From the NCBI GenBank assembly GCA_005784505.1, contig VCAZ01000207.1, positions 573,792 to 637,791 of the forward strand: a DNA stretch of 64,000 bases, read 5' to 3'. This stretch comes from Bagarius yarrelli (lineage: Eukaryota > Chordata > Actinopteri > Siluriformes > Sisoridae). This document shows, in pieces, positions 22,451-33,303 of this stretch (position 1 is its first letter; every line of letters begins with the position of its first letter). Position numbers and translations under genes: made by a program. Below the pieces are notes generated by a model. The model did not search any database, was not told the origin of the DNA, and saw only the letters and a program-made list of their open reading frames with translations.

Positions 22451-22849
22451 ACAGCCGTCTTCTTTAAATCAATTCAATTTACAAGTTTTTAAATAAGCTT
22501 CTGTCATGTGACCCAGTGCATTAAGTCAAGGGCACCTGAAGCGCATTCTTAAGTTTAACGGGATTTACCCTCGACAATTCACTGACTTTAATGAAGAACT
22601 CAAATTCATCACTGACCAGTTAAAACCAGCCACGCTTCCAGAATAACTGGGTTAATAAAGCCAAAACTATAAACAGGCGGCGCAGCTTCTATATAAGTAT
22701 CAGTAACGGCACTGAACGCGGATAAGGAACGTTGTAGAAGGTCCAAAATTAATATAAAAATAAATATCAATTTCATCAATAGATGTTTTAAGACAAATCA
22801 AAACAAACAATGTTGGATATTACTTGGGAATTTTATATACCTCGCACTA

Positions 22850-23033
22850 TAAATTACATTTGGCAGTTGCCCTTATCCAGAATAACTTACATTATAACCT
22901 GTTAAGACAACTGAGGGTGGAGAGCCTTGCTCAGGGGCCCAGCAGTGGTGGTTTGTTGGTGCTGGTACTCGAACCCGGGTCTTCAAGTTGGTAGTCCAAC
23001 ACCTTAACCACTGCGCCACCACTTCCTACATAA
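22850..23033 (-). repeat. tRNA-derived SINE
   Basis: The minus strand reads AGTGGTGGCGCAGTGGTTAA + GGTGTTGGACTACCAACTTG with an A-box-like start and the B-box GGTTCGAGTAC, then the body TGGGCCCCTGAGCAAGGC and an end TTATCC...GCCAAATGTAA. Confidence 0.85.
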
Positions 23034-23418
23034 TTGCATTATAAACTGATTTAAAATAATGATAAAAAGTGATTTTGTTAGTTGTGCAAACCAACTAAGA
23101 TCACTTAAAAAGACCCACTTTATGTTGCCCAAAATTATTAATCGATTGTACTATGGAGGTTATTAATAAGTCATTTTCGAAATCACCATACATCTTAAAA
23201 TGATGGCACCATGAGTCGATTTAAAATCATTATTGAATTAATAAATTGTTCAAACCCAATTCAGATCACTTTAGGAGGACTTTTTCATAATGATTGAAAT
23301 CAGCCCATGATGAAATTATATTGAGAGGTTATGTAATAAAGGGCATCTGCTCAATGATCTAAATGTAAATAAATTGTCAAAGGTAAATCCTGGTAAATGT
23401 AAGACTGCGCTTTAGGTT

Positions 23419-23433
23419 CCTTTCACTTTCACT
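23419..23433 (-). promoter_or_regulatory. ISRE-like motif upstream of the GBP gene
   Basis: The minus strand reads AGTGAAAGTGAAAGG, fitting the GAAANNGAAA core bound by IRF/ISGF3 proteins. It lies about 3 kb upstream of the GBP start codon, where an upstream 5' UTR exon and promoter would be expected. Placement is by motif only. Confidence 0.45.
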
Positions 23434-23609
23434 TAGAACCTCCCCGTGTTTTATTACAGGAGACCCGCACCATGTCTTTACATGAAATAGTGAAGCGTTA
23501 TTTCATCTTTACATCTCATCTCGACTGCTGTACTGATTAAAAAATATGTCGTTCCTTCATCACAGCATCTCGAACCCACGACAAAATATCACGTTTTCCA
23601 CAAATTAAC

Positions 23610-23790
23610 ATTTGCAATATTTGGAAGACGCCCTTAACCAGAGCGACTTACAATATTTCTTGTTATACAACTGAGGGTTGAGGGCCTTGCTCAGGGGTCC
23701 AGCGGTGGTGGCTTGTCGGAGCTGGGAATCGAACCCACAACCTTAGGGTTGGTAAAGCAACACCTTAACCATGAGCCACCACTTCCCATG
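23610..23790 (-). repeat. tRNA-derived SINE, same family
   Basis: The minus strand has GGTTCGATTCCCAGC as B box, GAGCAAGGCCCTCAACCC body, and AAGTGGTGGCTCATGGTTAA head. 0.6 kb from the copy at 22850 and in the same orientation. Confidence 0.85.
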
Positions 23791-24031
23791 TTGTGATGAG
23801 GACAAGATTAAATGAACCGATTAAATGTCCCCTCCCGGGTTATTATTGCGTTTGTCTATTATAAGTTATTATTTATTCCAGGTCAGGAAAAAAGAAGTAC
23901 CACAACAAGTTTTTGGTCAATTTTTGTTAACATCAAAATACGTTTGGTTTGTTGTTCGATTTTAAAACGGATAAATAAAATACCCCCAAATAACCCTGAA
24001 ATAACCCTTAATTGCCCCTTACCTTATCACA

Positions 24032-24045
24032 GTGAAACTGAAAGC
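24032..24045 (+). promoter_or_regulatory. ISRE-like motif facing the plus-strand GBP pseudogene
   Basis: GTGAAACTGAAAGC on the plus strand contains GAAACTGAAAGC, a full GAAANNGAAA match. It lies 1.2 kb upstream of the pseudogene first coding exon and about 0.6 kb from the oppositely oriented ISRE-like site. Confidence 0.5.
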
Positions 24046-24409
24046 AAAATCCTGGTTTTGTTCTTTACTTAATGATGCACCAGGACAGATTATTGCACCC
24101 GCACTGACAGCCTGCGCTTCTACCGCCAGTTTTATAGGGGTAAAGCAACTATGGAAAGCCAAAGAGATCATGCCGTTAAAAATACCGGGAATACAAACCT
24201 TCTTATCGAATAATGAGAAATGTATGTAAACTATAGGATATCCATTATTTTATGTAATATGTTGCTATTATTAAAAATGTAACAACACATTAAATCATAC
24301 AATAAATATGAGATGGCAACTTTTGCCAACTCACCCTAGCCCTATTCTAAATGTATGTGCCCCTTTTGGCTTTCCAAAGCTGCAGGCTGCAGTGATGTAC
24401 ACACACGGT

Positions 24410-24418
24410 TTCTCGGAA
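24410..24418. promoter_or_regulatory. GAS-like (STAT1) palindrome
   Basis: TTCTCGGAA matches the TTCNNNGAA gamma-activated site. Such a 9-mer is expected by chance every few kb. Its place between the ISRE-like site and the pseudogene exon is the only added support. Confidence 0.35.
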
Positions 24419-24865
24419 ATACAGCAGTTACTGAAACTGTGTTTTTCTTCTGCTGTATTTTTGGAGGTAGGACACACCAGTCAGCCCCTGCCAGGCATTT
24501 AGTAGACTGATAGACGTTCTGCGTTTATTGAAATAAAAACCACCCTGAGTGTCTTATTGTCTAATACATTAGAGACAGTAAAAATAACTGCAAAAAAATA
24601 GGATAGAATAGTTGATGAATTAGATCAAATAATGAAAATGGATTTGGAGAAGTAAATTCATAAAAGTGAATAGAATCCAACATAACAGGAGAATAGGATT
24701 AGCTGTTGGCTGCTGTGAACTGTCTGCTGTCTCATTAATAGATGTAGGGGGCTGAGGATAAACTGACACCAAATCATTTACCGGAAAGAGTCTGTTTATC
24801 TGAGCATGTGTCTTTAAAATACTCTATAAAACACACCACCAGTTCTCTCGGTGGGGTTAGAAGGT

Positions 24866-25230
24866 TTTATGATGTTTGTTGTGTTGTTTTGTGTTTTGTT
24901 GTGTTGTCCTGTGCTGTGTTGTTTTGTTGTGCTGTTTTGTTTTGTTGTGTTCTGTTGTGTCGTGCTTTGTTGTGTTGTTGGGGAAACCAACCTGAAGATT
25001 GTGGGTTCAATTCCCAGCTCCACCAAGCTATCACTGTTGGGCCAGTGAGCAAGGCCCTTAACCTCTAATTGCTCAGTTGTATAAAAGAGATAATGTAAGT
25101 CAGTTAAAGGTGTCTGCCAAATGTAAATGTCAAATGTCCTGTGCTGTGTTGTTCTGTTGTGTTGTCCTGTGCTGTGTTGTTGTGTTATGCTCTGTTGTGT
25201 TGTGCTGTTTTGCGGTGTGTTGTGTTTAAG
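24866..25230. repeat. (TTGTG/CTGTG)n simple repeat split by a SINE
   Basis: Degenerate pentamer-type repeat at 24866-24985 and 25130-25230 (GTTGTGTTGTCCTGTGCTGT repeated). The halves share this exact word. A SINE fragment lies between them. Confidence 0.85.
24985..25130 (+). repeat. tRNA-derived SINE, 5'-truncated
   Basis: Plus strand: GATTGTGGGTTCAATTCCCA (B box), GAGCAAGGCCCTTAACC, AATTGCTCAGTTGTATAAAA and GTCTGCCAAATGTAAATGT. It lies within the TTGTG repeat. Confidence 0.8.
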
Positions 25231-25245
25231 CGAAGGTTCAAAGCC

Positions 25246-25422
25246 ATGGAAAATCCAGAATGTCTGATCAGCACTGATTCTGATGGACGACTGTATGTTG
25301 TGAAGGAAACTAAAGGGATACTGGATAGGATCACTCAGGCGGTCGTTGTGGTGTCCATAGTGGGGCTTTTACCCTACCGGAAAGTCTTACCTCATAAACC
25401 GTCTGGCAGGGACGACAAACAG
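25246..25422 (+). pseudogene. GBP pseudogene, first coding exon
   Basis: Reads MENPECLISTDSDGRLYVVK then GILDRITQAVVVVSIVGL, a clear GBP N-terminus, then breaks frame inside the P-loop. The part after GL reads TGKSYLINRLAG only in another frame. A second single-base insertion near the donor restores the phase expected at ACAG|gtaaga. Relative to the phase-1 exon of the intact gene, the exon carries two +1 insertions. It abuts a TTGTG-type simple repeat upstream. It is the 5' end of a dead paralogue, head-to-head with the intact gene. Confidence 0.85.
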
Positions 25423-25640
25423 GTAAGAAACGGCAGGTAAAAACATGGAAAACAGATCTATCTATCAGTCTATAATACATTCTGTAACTTTAACCTTCAC
25501 ATCTTAATAAAATCTGTGTCATTGTGGTATGTGCAAAAATAAAAATAATAATTTATTAAAAGTTAACCCGTAAGTGGCCAACCAGATTGAGCTTTTTACT
25601 GCTGCACGTACTGTCTGCAACGTGCACTTGCAGCTTTTGT

Positions 25641-25654
25641 CCGCTAGGTGGCGC
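25641..25654 (+). promoter_or_regulatory. CTCF-like motif
   Basis: CCGCTAGGTGGCGC closely resembles the vertebrate CTCF core (CC-N-S-TAG-G-KGGCGC). It lies just after the pseudogene first coding exon, between the two head-to-head GBP copies. Confidence 0.4.
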
Positions 25655-25748
25655 TTTAACCAAAGACCGACTTTGACAAGTTATCAGGCAAATGAATGAA
25701 AGTGCGTTTTCTTTCTTTATTTGTTATTGTAGGAAAAATCTTATTTTG

Positions 25749-25779
<31 letters not shown>

Positions 25780-26144
25780 AACAAACATCAGACAGACAGA
25801 ACACTGAATTACCTACATTTAATACACTTAAGACTTTAGACACACAAAAAGAAAACTAAAAAAACCCCACAACAAATACAATTATAACACTTAATCAAAA
25901 AAAATCAAGGGAAAACAGAAAAAAACTCACCCGGTTAACCTTTAGGGGTAAAAACTTCGCTGAATCAGGGGGTCAAATCATAACCCGCAACTCTAACACA
26001 TCCACTGCTGCTCAGCTAATTTCCACAATGTAAAACAAATCTTGTTATTTTTACAGAAACATATTGGCGGCACTGGTTGCCAGACAAATTCTGTAAAAAT
26101 ACATAAAAAGAACATCTTTACAATTTAATAGAGTGATTTACCGA

Positions 26145-26146
<2 letters not shown>

Positions 26147-26216
<70 letters not shown>
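26147..26216. repeat. 70-base C homopolymer
   Basis: Seventy uninterrupted C on the plus strand (G on the minus strand). The length may be an assembly estimate. Confidence 0.9.
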
Positions 26217-26218
<2 letters not shown>

Positions 26219-26639
26219 AAAACACAAACGTTGAACAAAATTACAGTATTTAAAGACAAAAAAAAAGCAGTGTTAGTTTTACAACAAAATTCTGGCAAGT
26301 GTGGTTGCCAAACAAAGAGCTTAAGTAGTGAGGACGCAAAGTCAATATTCAGGTGATGTCATCCTCTGGTGACGTGAGGGCGGAATCGTTACACTTAGTG
26401 TAGACTCGATATCATCTAATTTCACTGCAAATAAATACTAACCGTAAAATTAAAAATTGAAAAGCGAAACAGTTTTTAAACATTCCTTCTAGCTTCATAT
26501 TAACTGCAACACCATGTAGGCCATGAGAAATGTGAGAAACCTACTGTGAACAGCTTAGGCTTCGGAATCCTGAAAAGCTAAAGCTACACATGCATTTAAA
26601 ACAGTTCCATTCATTAACTTCCGTTCAATCAGTCTATAT

Positions 26640-26769
26640 TTAGACATCACGCCACTCATGGTCTAAAAGCTGCTGAATCAAAGTAAGGACTCTTGGGTTC
26701 ACGTGAAGACGGGCTGTGTTTGTCTTCTTCACTTTGGTACCCTTCTCTGGGTAGATAAAGAAAAAACAC
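26640..26769 (-). CDS. Unidentified terminal exon-like ORF
   Basis: After an acceptor ttttaacag|GTG (an alternative tctacccag lies 24 bases on), the minus strand is open to TAA. It reads FFFIYPEKGTKVKKTNTARL then HVNPRVLTLIQQLLDHEWRD and V. Composition and the strong acceptor look like a genuine last coding exon. I do not recognise the protein. No neighbouring exon was found upstream (higher coordinates), so it may be an orphan remnant. It lies inside the large intron-like gap of the plus-strand GBP pseudogene. Confidence 0.35.
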
Positions 26770-27710
26770 CTGTTAAAATAAGAAAACAGATAAAGAAATT
26801 GGAAAACAAGCAAATAATTTCTTCGAAATACCTGCTTTTAATTCCTTTGACACTTTTTTGTTTAAAATATTTTTAATAGGCAAGAACATCAATAATCCAT
26901 CTCACAAAAAATCTTTCGGCCTTGTCCGTAAACCAGATAGTGAGTCTGTAAGGGTTTAATTAGGGACTACTTTAGATCAGTTGGGACGATTTCCTGCAGT
27001 AGCCTGGTTCCCACATGATTTCTATCATGATTCATATCCATGAACAAAGAGAAGTAGAAGTAGTAAACACAACTACAATACAACTAACTACAGTGTTACA
27101 CAAAAACTTTTATACAAAAAGTCTGTCAACAGCCAGTGCACCACACCAAGATCTGATATCATCCAGTCTGTCTGAAAAGGCATGAGGAAACAAACTAAAT
27201 CCACACCTTCTCCAAGAAACCTCCGATAGAAGCTACAGTACTGTTAAAAGGTTTAGACACTTGTGTAAAGATGCTGTCAAAGATAGATTTTTTTTAACAA
27301 TTTAGAAAATTTTTCTTCATCAATTATTTAATTCTTTGCAGTTTGTTTTTTAGGTAGTTGTTCAGGTCTCCTTAAGCATCTTTGAGACATCCAGACAGAC
27401 TGGATGATTAGATCTCTGTGTGAAAAACTGACTGTTGTCAGACTACATGTGCAAACAAAAATAAAACTGGATTATTACAAATAACAGCAAAATGAATGAC
27501 ATTTCCAAGTAGCATCCATGATTTGTAAGTAAAATATATACGTCATGTACAATGTTAGCAATGCACACTTTTTTTCCCAATGTAAAATATGCAAACCTAC
27601 ACTTTACTTGCTGTAAATTACTTGCACATACTCATCTTTGCACATGCTCACATAGCCTTATTTATTAATGTACATACTTACATATTTATCTGCATTTTCA
27701 CAGTACTACT

Positions 27711-27950
<240 letters not shown>

Positions 27951-28287
27951 TAAATCAATTACTTTAGATTTATTTTAGTTTAATGATGTATAAAGGCTAT
28001 CAAAAACAAATAAATTTGCAAATACTCCAGGGTGGGATGGCAGCTCTGCTAGTTAATAGATGTTAAAGCAATAATAACTCACAAACAACATGCACAAGGC
28101 AGAAATAAAGGAGGGGATGTTGTTATGTACAACATTTTGATCCAAACACAGCATGAATCGCTTTGACAAAAAAAAAGGATCCACCTAAAAAGATGTTTTT
28201 TATCAGCTTAGTTTTTGCATTTAATTATTAAAGAATTAAAGTAAAAATTGTACAATTTACAGTAAAGTTTTATTTATTACCTTAGTT

Positions 28288-29535
28288 AATCATTTTTCCT
28301 TTCGGCTGTTCCCTTTTCAGGGGTCTCCACAGCGAATCCTCTGTCTCCCCCTACCCCTATTCTCTACATCCTCTTCACTCACACACACTAACTTCATGTC
28401 CTCGTTTATCGCATCCATATACCTCCTCTCTGCTCTTCCTCTTTACCTTCTGCCTGGTAGCTTCATTTCTAACATTCTCCTACCAATATATTCACTATCC
28501 CTCCTCTGGACATGTCCAAACCACCTCAATCTGGACTCCCTGACCTTCTCTCCCCAAAACATCTAACATGAGCCGTCCCCCTGATGAACTCGTTCCTAAT
28601 CCTGTCCAACCTCATCTCTCCCAAAGAAAACCTCAACATCTTTAGCTCTGCTACTTCCAGCTCTGCCACCTGTCTCTTCCTCAGTGCCACTGTCTCTAAA
28701 CCACCATACATCATAGCTGTCTCACCACTGTCTCTGAACCATACATCATAGCTGCTCACTGTCTCTACTCACCACTGTCTCTACCATACTAAACCATACA
28801 TCATAGCTGTCTCACCACTGTCTCTACCACTAACCACCACCATACATCATAGCTGTCTCACCACTGTCTCACCACTCATAGTCTCTAAACCATACATCAT
28901 AAACCATACCATTCATAGCTGGTCTCACCACTGTCTCTAAACCATACATCATAGCTGTCTCACCACCTCTACTGTCTCTAAACCATACATCATAGCTCTC
29001 AAACCAAACATATAGTGGTCATGTCCAACCATAGCTGGTCTCCACCACTGTCTCTAAACCCTGTCTCATACATCATACATAGCTGTCTCACCACTGTCTC
29101 TAAACCATACCATACTGTCTCTATCTTCTATAAACATCATAGCTGTCTCACCACTGTCTCTAAACCATACATCATAGCTGTCTCACCAAACTACATCATA
29201 GCTCTCTCTCTAACCACATGTCATAGCTCTCACCACTGTCTCTAAACCATACATCATAGCCACTGTCTCACCACTAAACCATCATCAATAGCTGTCTCAC
29301 CACTGTCTCTAAACCATACATCATAGCTGTCTCACCACTGTCTCTAAACCATACATCATAGCTGTCTCACCACTGTCTCTAAACCATACATCATAGCTGT
29401 CTCACCACTGTCTCTAAACCATACATATAGCTGTCACCAGTCCCACTCTCAAACCATACATCATAGCTGTCTCAGTCTCAAAGACTGTCTTGTACACCTT
29501 CCTCTCGATTCTAGTTGATATTCTTCTGTCACCTC
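28288..29535 (-). mobile_element. RTE-type LINE copy 3, 5'-truncated
   Basis: The minus strand reads the family C-terminus (VALRKRQVAELEVAELKMLR then GEMRLDRIRNEFIRGTAHVR, 28560-28690) and the 3' end (CCTGAAAAGGGAACAGCCGA) at 28290-28320. Upstream of the C-terminus about 800 bp is a scrambled version of the same repeat seen in the other two copies (28690-29485). Confidence 0.88.
28690..29485 (-). repeat. Scrambled minisatellite inside LINE copy 3
   Basis: About 800 bp of units with the family sequence (plus strand: TGTCTCTAAACCATACATCA + TAGCTGTCTCACCAC). Regular 35-bp units at 29280-29420 alternate with broken, nested and partly inverted-looking pieces at 28730-29270. Confidence 0.85.
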
Positions 29536-29544
29536 TCTGTCACC

Positions 29545-29600
29545 TTCATTTATATAGTGCTTTTAACAATCGAGGTTGTTTCAAAGCAGCTCTACAGAAT
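29545..29600 (-). repeat. L2/SINE-type 3' tail fragment
   Basis: The minus strand reads TAGAGCTGCTTTGAAACAAC + CTCGATTGTTAAAAGC + ACTATATAAATG, the conserved tail ending seen at 20990 and 41020. Confidence 0.6.
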
Positions 29601-29624
29601 CACATCAAAATACAGAATATTAAA

Positions 29625-29790
29625 CATTTACTGAAACATTTAATTAATTAATATCTATAAATTAAGAGTCCTCACTCAAGAAAAGGATTTAATTTAATTG
29701 ATATCTATAAATTAAGAGTCCCCACTCAAAAAAAGGATTTAATTTAATTAATATCTATACATTAAGATTCCCCACATGAAAAAGAATCGT
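29625..29790. repeat. Three ~60-bp tandem copies
   Basis: The unit TTTAATTAATTAATATCTAT + AAATTAAGAGTCCYCACTCA + AGAAAAGGA is repeated three times with small changes, beginning about 29639, 29691 and 29742. Confidence 0.75.
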
Positions 29791-30264
29791 TTTGTTAAGT
29801 ACTTAACAATTGCATGTTAATATTTACAAAATATTACTGTAAATTCAACACAATTTAATAGTTTTTCTCTTTACTACTGTTTTTCGGTTATGGTTTAACA
29901 AACATTCACTGTCATCAGAAACTTCAGACGTGTGTCAGAACCAAACCGTGCTCCACCCGTCTCTTTAACATTCTTTAAGAAAACATGAGGATACACAAGA
30001 CAACATTTAACATTCCTCTCCTATGGTGCCTTGTGCACTGAAATTATTTGTCCTTTCAAATTTGAAATTTTGTGTCACATACATGATTAAACAGTACAGC
30101 ATATAGTAAAATGTTTTTTACGATTCTGTGAATCTTTTATGACTTATCACTTACTTCTTCAATGGGCAAAATATATCAAAGATTTTTCATAAAGACCCAA
30201 AGAATCATATCAACTAGTGGAAAAACGGGCATCCGATGAGCCCTTTAACGATTTAGTTATAACA

Positions 30265-30525
30265 ATTCATGGTAAAGTGGTAGCGCCTTGGTTAAGTTGC
30301 TGGCCTGCTAATTGGAAGAGTGATTCCCAGCACCACCAAGCTGCCAGGGGCAACAGGGGTAGCTTGGTGGTGCGAAGGGTACCAGCAGTAGCAGCTTGAT
30401 GGTGCCCAGGGGCCCATGAGTAGTAGTTTGTTGGTGCTGAAAATCGATCTATTTTTAATGCGTAATTGCTCGGTTGTGTAAAAGAAACGTAAGTCGCTCT
30501 GCCAAATGCCGTAAATATTATAGTG
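30265..30525 (+). repeat. tRNA-derived SINE with expanded middle
   Basis: Head TAAAGTGGTAGCGCCTTGGT + TAAGTTGCTGGCC, B-box-like GATTCCCAGCACC, tail GCGTAATTGCTCGGTTGTGT + AAAAG and TCTGCCAAATGCCGTAAA. The middle contains a duplicated block around AGCTTGGTGGTGC / AGCTTGATGGTGC. Confidence 0.7.
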
Positions 30526-30589
30526 GTTTTTAGAAATATTATAGAAAGAGAGAGAGTAAGAGTGTGTAATTGATATCTTGACATCTTTA

Positions 30590-31770
30590 TGGAGAGCACA
30601 GATGACTTGGTTAATAATACTCTGTTCGATTGGCTGGGGGTAAACAAGGCATGGTGCGCATGTGGAGCGGATCAATTAGTTTGGCAGTCAATCAAATTTA
30701 AGGCTGCCCCAGAATCCACTGAAGCTGAAAACATATGGGTAACACCGTCAATAGTTATAGACACTGAAAGATTGAGGCACATAGGAGAAACTAACAGTGT
30801 GTGGCGGTTACTTAGTCTAAGTGAGTTGGAGGCTTCTTGGGGCTGTAGTGGTTCTGTCCATCGCAGTAGAAGAATAAATTCTCCTGTTGCCTGCGTAAAC
30901 GTTCTTGCTGCGTCACCTTGATAGTGTCGACCTGCATGGGCGTCTTGCGACACAGGGGCTGAGGTGCGGGAAAGCCGGACTTTCTCCCCTCGTGGACTGT
31001 TACACAAAAGATTATCCAGGCGCACCGCCATTGCTACATACTGTGAGAAAGTACCTGTATCGTCAGTATGTTCGGTATGTTCAGTATGTTCGGATCGCAA
31101 ATGGGTATTCAGTCCTTCTTTAAACTTACGAGCTACTTCATTCTATTCTCTAAACTAATAGAATGCAAAACTAAATGGTGTATTCGCCAGCCAGTAGGTC
31201 GCCCTGCCGTAGATTAAGTAGCTGACTTGAAACATCCTGCACCCCAGCAGAGTATACAAACACCTCACGCATTTGCGTCATTAAATAGTCCAGAAAAGTT
31301 TGGATCTGCGGATCCAAATGACTAACCGCCGTAGCCCAATCCAATGCTTTACCTGTAAATAGCATAATAATAAAAAAGTTTCCTACTGTCCGATTCCAAG
31401 GCAGCCGGTTCATTAACCACTGTGCTGCCTAATTTTGGACTTTGCTAGTATGTCCTACGCTGCCGTAGAAAACCCTCACAGCATTTAGGAGAGCCATCAA
31501 ATTTGTCAGGGAGTGCAAAATGAATAATGGTGGCTCCTGTGCTTAGCGGGGACTGGAGCTGTTGGGTAAGTTGCTGATTAGCCGCTTGTAGAGCTGTTAG
31601 CTGCACCTGGAAAGCTGATACCACTTGAGCTTGGTATTCCACTGGTGCTTGAAGCTGCAGCAACCCAGCTGGATCCAGAGGTGGCAAAATATTCCATGGA
31701 GGTAATGGCTTTATTGAAGATAGCACAGCAATAGTAACGAGACCAACATCGGGTAGCACAGTGGTGCGTT
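30590..31770 (-). mobile_element. Ty3/gypsy fragment: gag and protease
   Basis: The minus strand reads gag at 31759-31171 (ALPDKFDGSPKCCEGFLRQR; FTGKALDWATAVSHLDPQIQ; MTQMREVFVY) and a retropepsin start at about 30760-30680 (SITIDGVTHMFSASVDSGAA, with the DSGA active-site loop). RT, integrase and LTRs are absent. It lies just before the pseudogene RD exon and is related to the element at 42900-45036. Confidence 0.8.
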
Positions 31771-31872
31771 GCTAACCAGAATACTGCTTGACCAAGTCCC
31801 CGCTTCCACACATGTACTGTGCAATACACATACACAGAATACAGCTGTTTTTCTAAACAATTCTCTCTTCAG

Positions 31873-32042
31873 ATATGTGACAAAACTGTCTGAGCACATC
31901 CGAGTAAAAGCAAATAGTAAGAAGGACCATGATGACTCCTCCTTCATCTGGGCAATGTGAGACATCACACTGAAGTTGGAGAAGGGAGACAAGGCTATTA
32001 CAGCTGATGAATATTCGGAAACTGCTTTGGCACTTAAACCTG
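31873..32042 (+). pseudogene. GBP pseudogene, RD-motif exon with stop
   Basis: The acceptor ctcttcag|ATATG and donor CCTG|gtaagt have the same phases as exon 4 of the intact gene. It reads YVTKLSEHIRVKANSKKD to SFIWAM, then TGA, then DITLKLEKGDKAITADEYSE to ALKPG. The stop replaces the arginine of the AVRD/TLRD motif, consistent with CGA to TGA decay. The poly-Glu insert of the intact paralogue is absent (170 versus 230 nt), so that insert is specific to the minus-strand gene. Confidence 0.88.
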
Positions 32043-32289
32043 GTAAGTAATGACGGGTACTATAGAGTCTCAATGTCTCTGCACTTATTCTCATTTTTAA
32101 ACAACAACTTTGAGTATTTAATGAAATAAAATTTTATTAAAAAGTGGTAAAATTGACCCCTGTCCATAAAACATACAAAATGTCACATATTTAATGTTTA
32201 TTTTTTTTCATATATTGTAAGAACTACAATTTTTAGAGGGGGGAAAATTTTAATAAAAAAAAAAAAAAAACAGACCAGATCATTAAAAA

Positions 32290-33290
32290 GACATACAGTG
32301 CCTTGCAGAAGTATTTACCCCCTTGCCATTTTTCATGTTTTGTTGCCTCACAACACAAAATAGATTGTTCAAAGGTTTGCATCATTTCATTTACAGAACA
32401 TGCCTGCAGCTTTTTCTATTTTGAAGCAAACAACAAATAGGACAAAATTACAGAAAACTACAGCATGCATAACTATTTACCCCCCTACAGTCAGTACTTT
32501 GTTGAGCCACCTTTTGCAGCAATTACAGCTGCAAGACGCTTTGGATAAGTTTCTATGAGCTTGCCACATCTTGCCACTAAGATTTTTGCCCTTCCCTCAT
32601 CTGCTCCAGCTCCTTCATGTTGAATCATGTCCGCTTATAAACAGCAATCTTTAAATCTGACCACAGATTCTCAATTGGAGAATTGAGGTCTGTGCTTTGA
32701 CTAGGCCATTTCAACAGATTTAAATGTTTCCCCCTAAACCACTCGAGTGTTGCTTTAGCAGTATGCTTTGGGTTGTTGTCCTCCTGAAAGGTGAACCTCC
32801 GTCCCAGTCTCACGTCACAGGCAAACTGAAACAGGTTTTGCTCAAGAATATCCCTGTATTTGCACAATCCATCTTTTCCTCAACTCTAATCAGTGAAGTC
32901 CCTGTTGCTGAAAATCTGCTTCCACCACCAAGTTTCACTGTGGGGATGGTGTTTTTATGGTAATAGGATGTGTTGGGTTTGCGCCAGTCATTTTCCTTGG
33001 TGGACGAAAAGTTCAATTTTACTCTCATCTGACCAGAGCACCTTCCTCCATACATTTGGGGAGTCGCCTACATGGTTTTTTGGCAAAATTCAAAATGTGC
33101 CTTCTTATGTTTAACACTAAGTAATGTTTTTCTGGCCACTCTTCCATAAAGCCCAGCTCTATGGAGTGTATGGCTTTTTTGTGATCCCATGCACAGATAC
33201 ACCACTTGTACTTAACAACTTTGTTGTTGACTTGAGCTTCTTGGTGTGATGGCTCCTGGGTCCACAATGTGTGTGACATGGGTCCACAAT
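32290..33290 (-). mobile_element. Tc1-like transposon inserted in the GBP pseudogene
   Basis: The left end ACAGTGCCTTGCAGAAGTAT is a typical fish Tc1 terminal sequence. The minus-strand transposase is legible: FTFQEDNNPKHTAKATLEWF then LKWPSQSTDLNSPIENLWSD (32630-32800), and further upstream WRKPNTSYYHKNTIPTVKLG (32920-33000). The second catalytic Asp survives in QEDNDPKH-like form (QEDNNPKH here). No clear right terminal repeat before 33304. Confidence 0.8.
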
Positions 33291-33303
33291 GTGTGTGTGT
33301 TGC

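Noticed and set aside
22940..23030. A tRNA gene
   Set aside because: A- and B-box-like sequences are present but no cloverleaf, and it continues into a repeated non-tRNA body found at several other places, so it is a SINE.
30267..30675. Two overlapping minus-strand frames of about 126 codons
   Set aside because: They cover a SINE and the gypsy junction; one only continues the retroelement fragment.
31957..31962. Selenocysteine reading of the TGA in the GBP pseudogene exon
   Set aside because: The position is the RD-motif arginine, other exons carry frameshifts, and CGA to TGA decay explains it simply.
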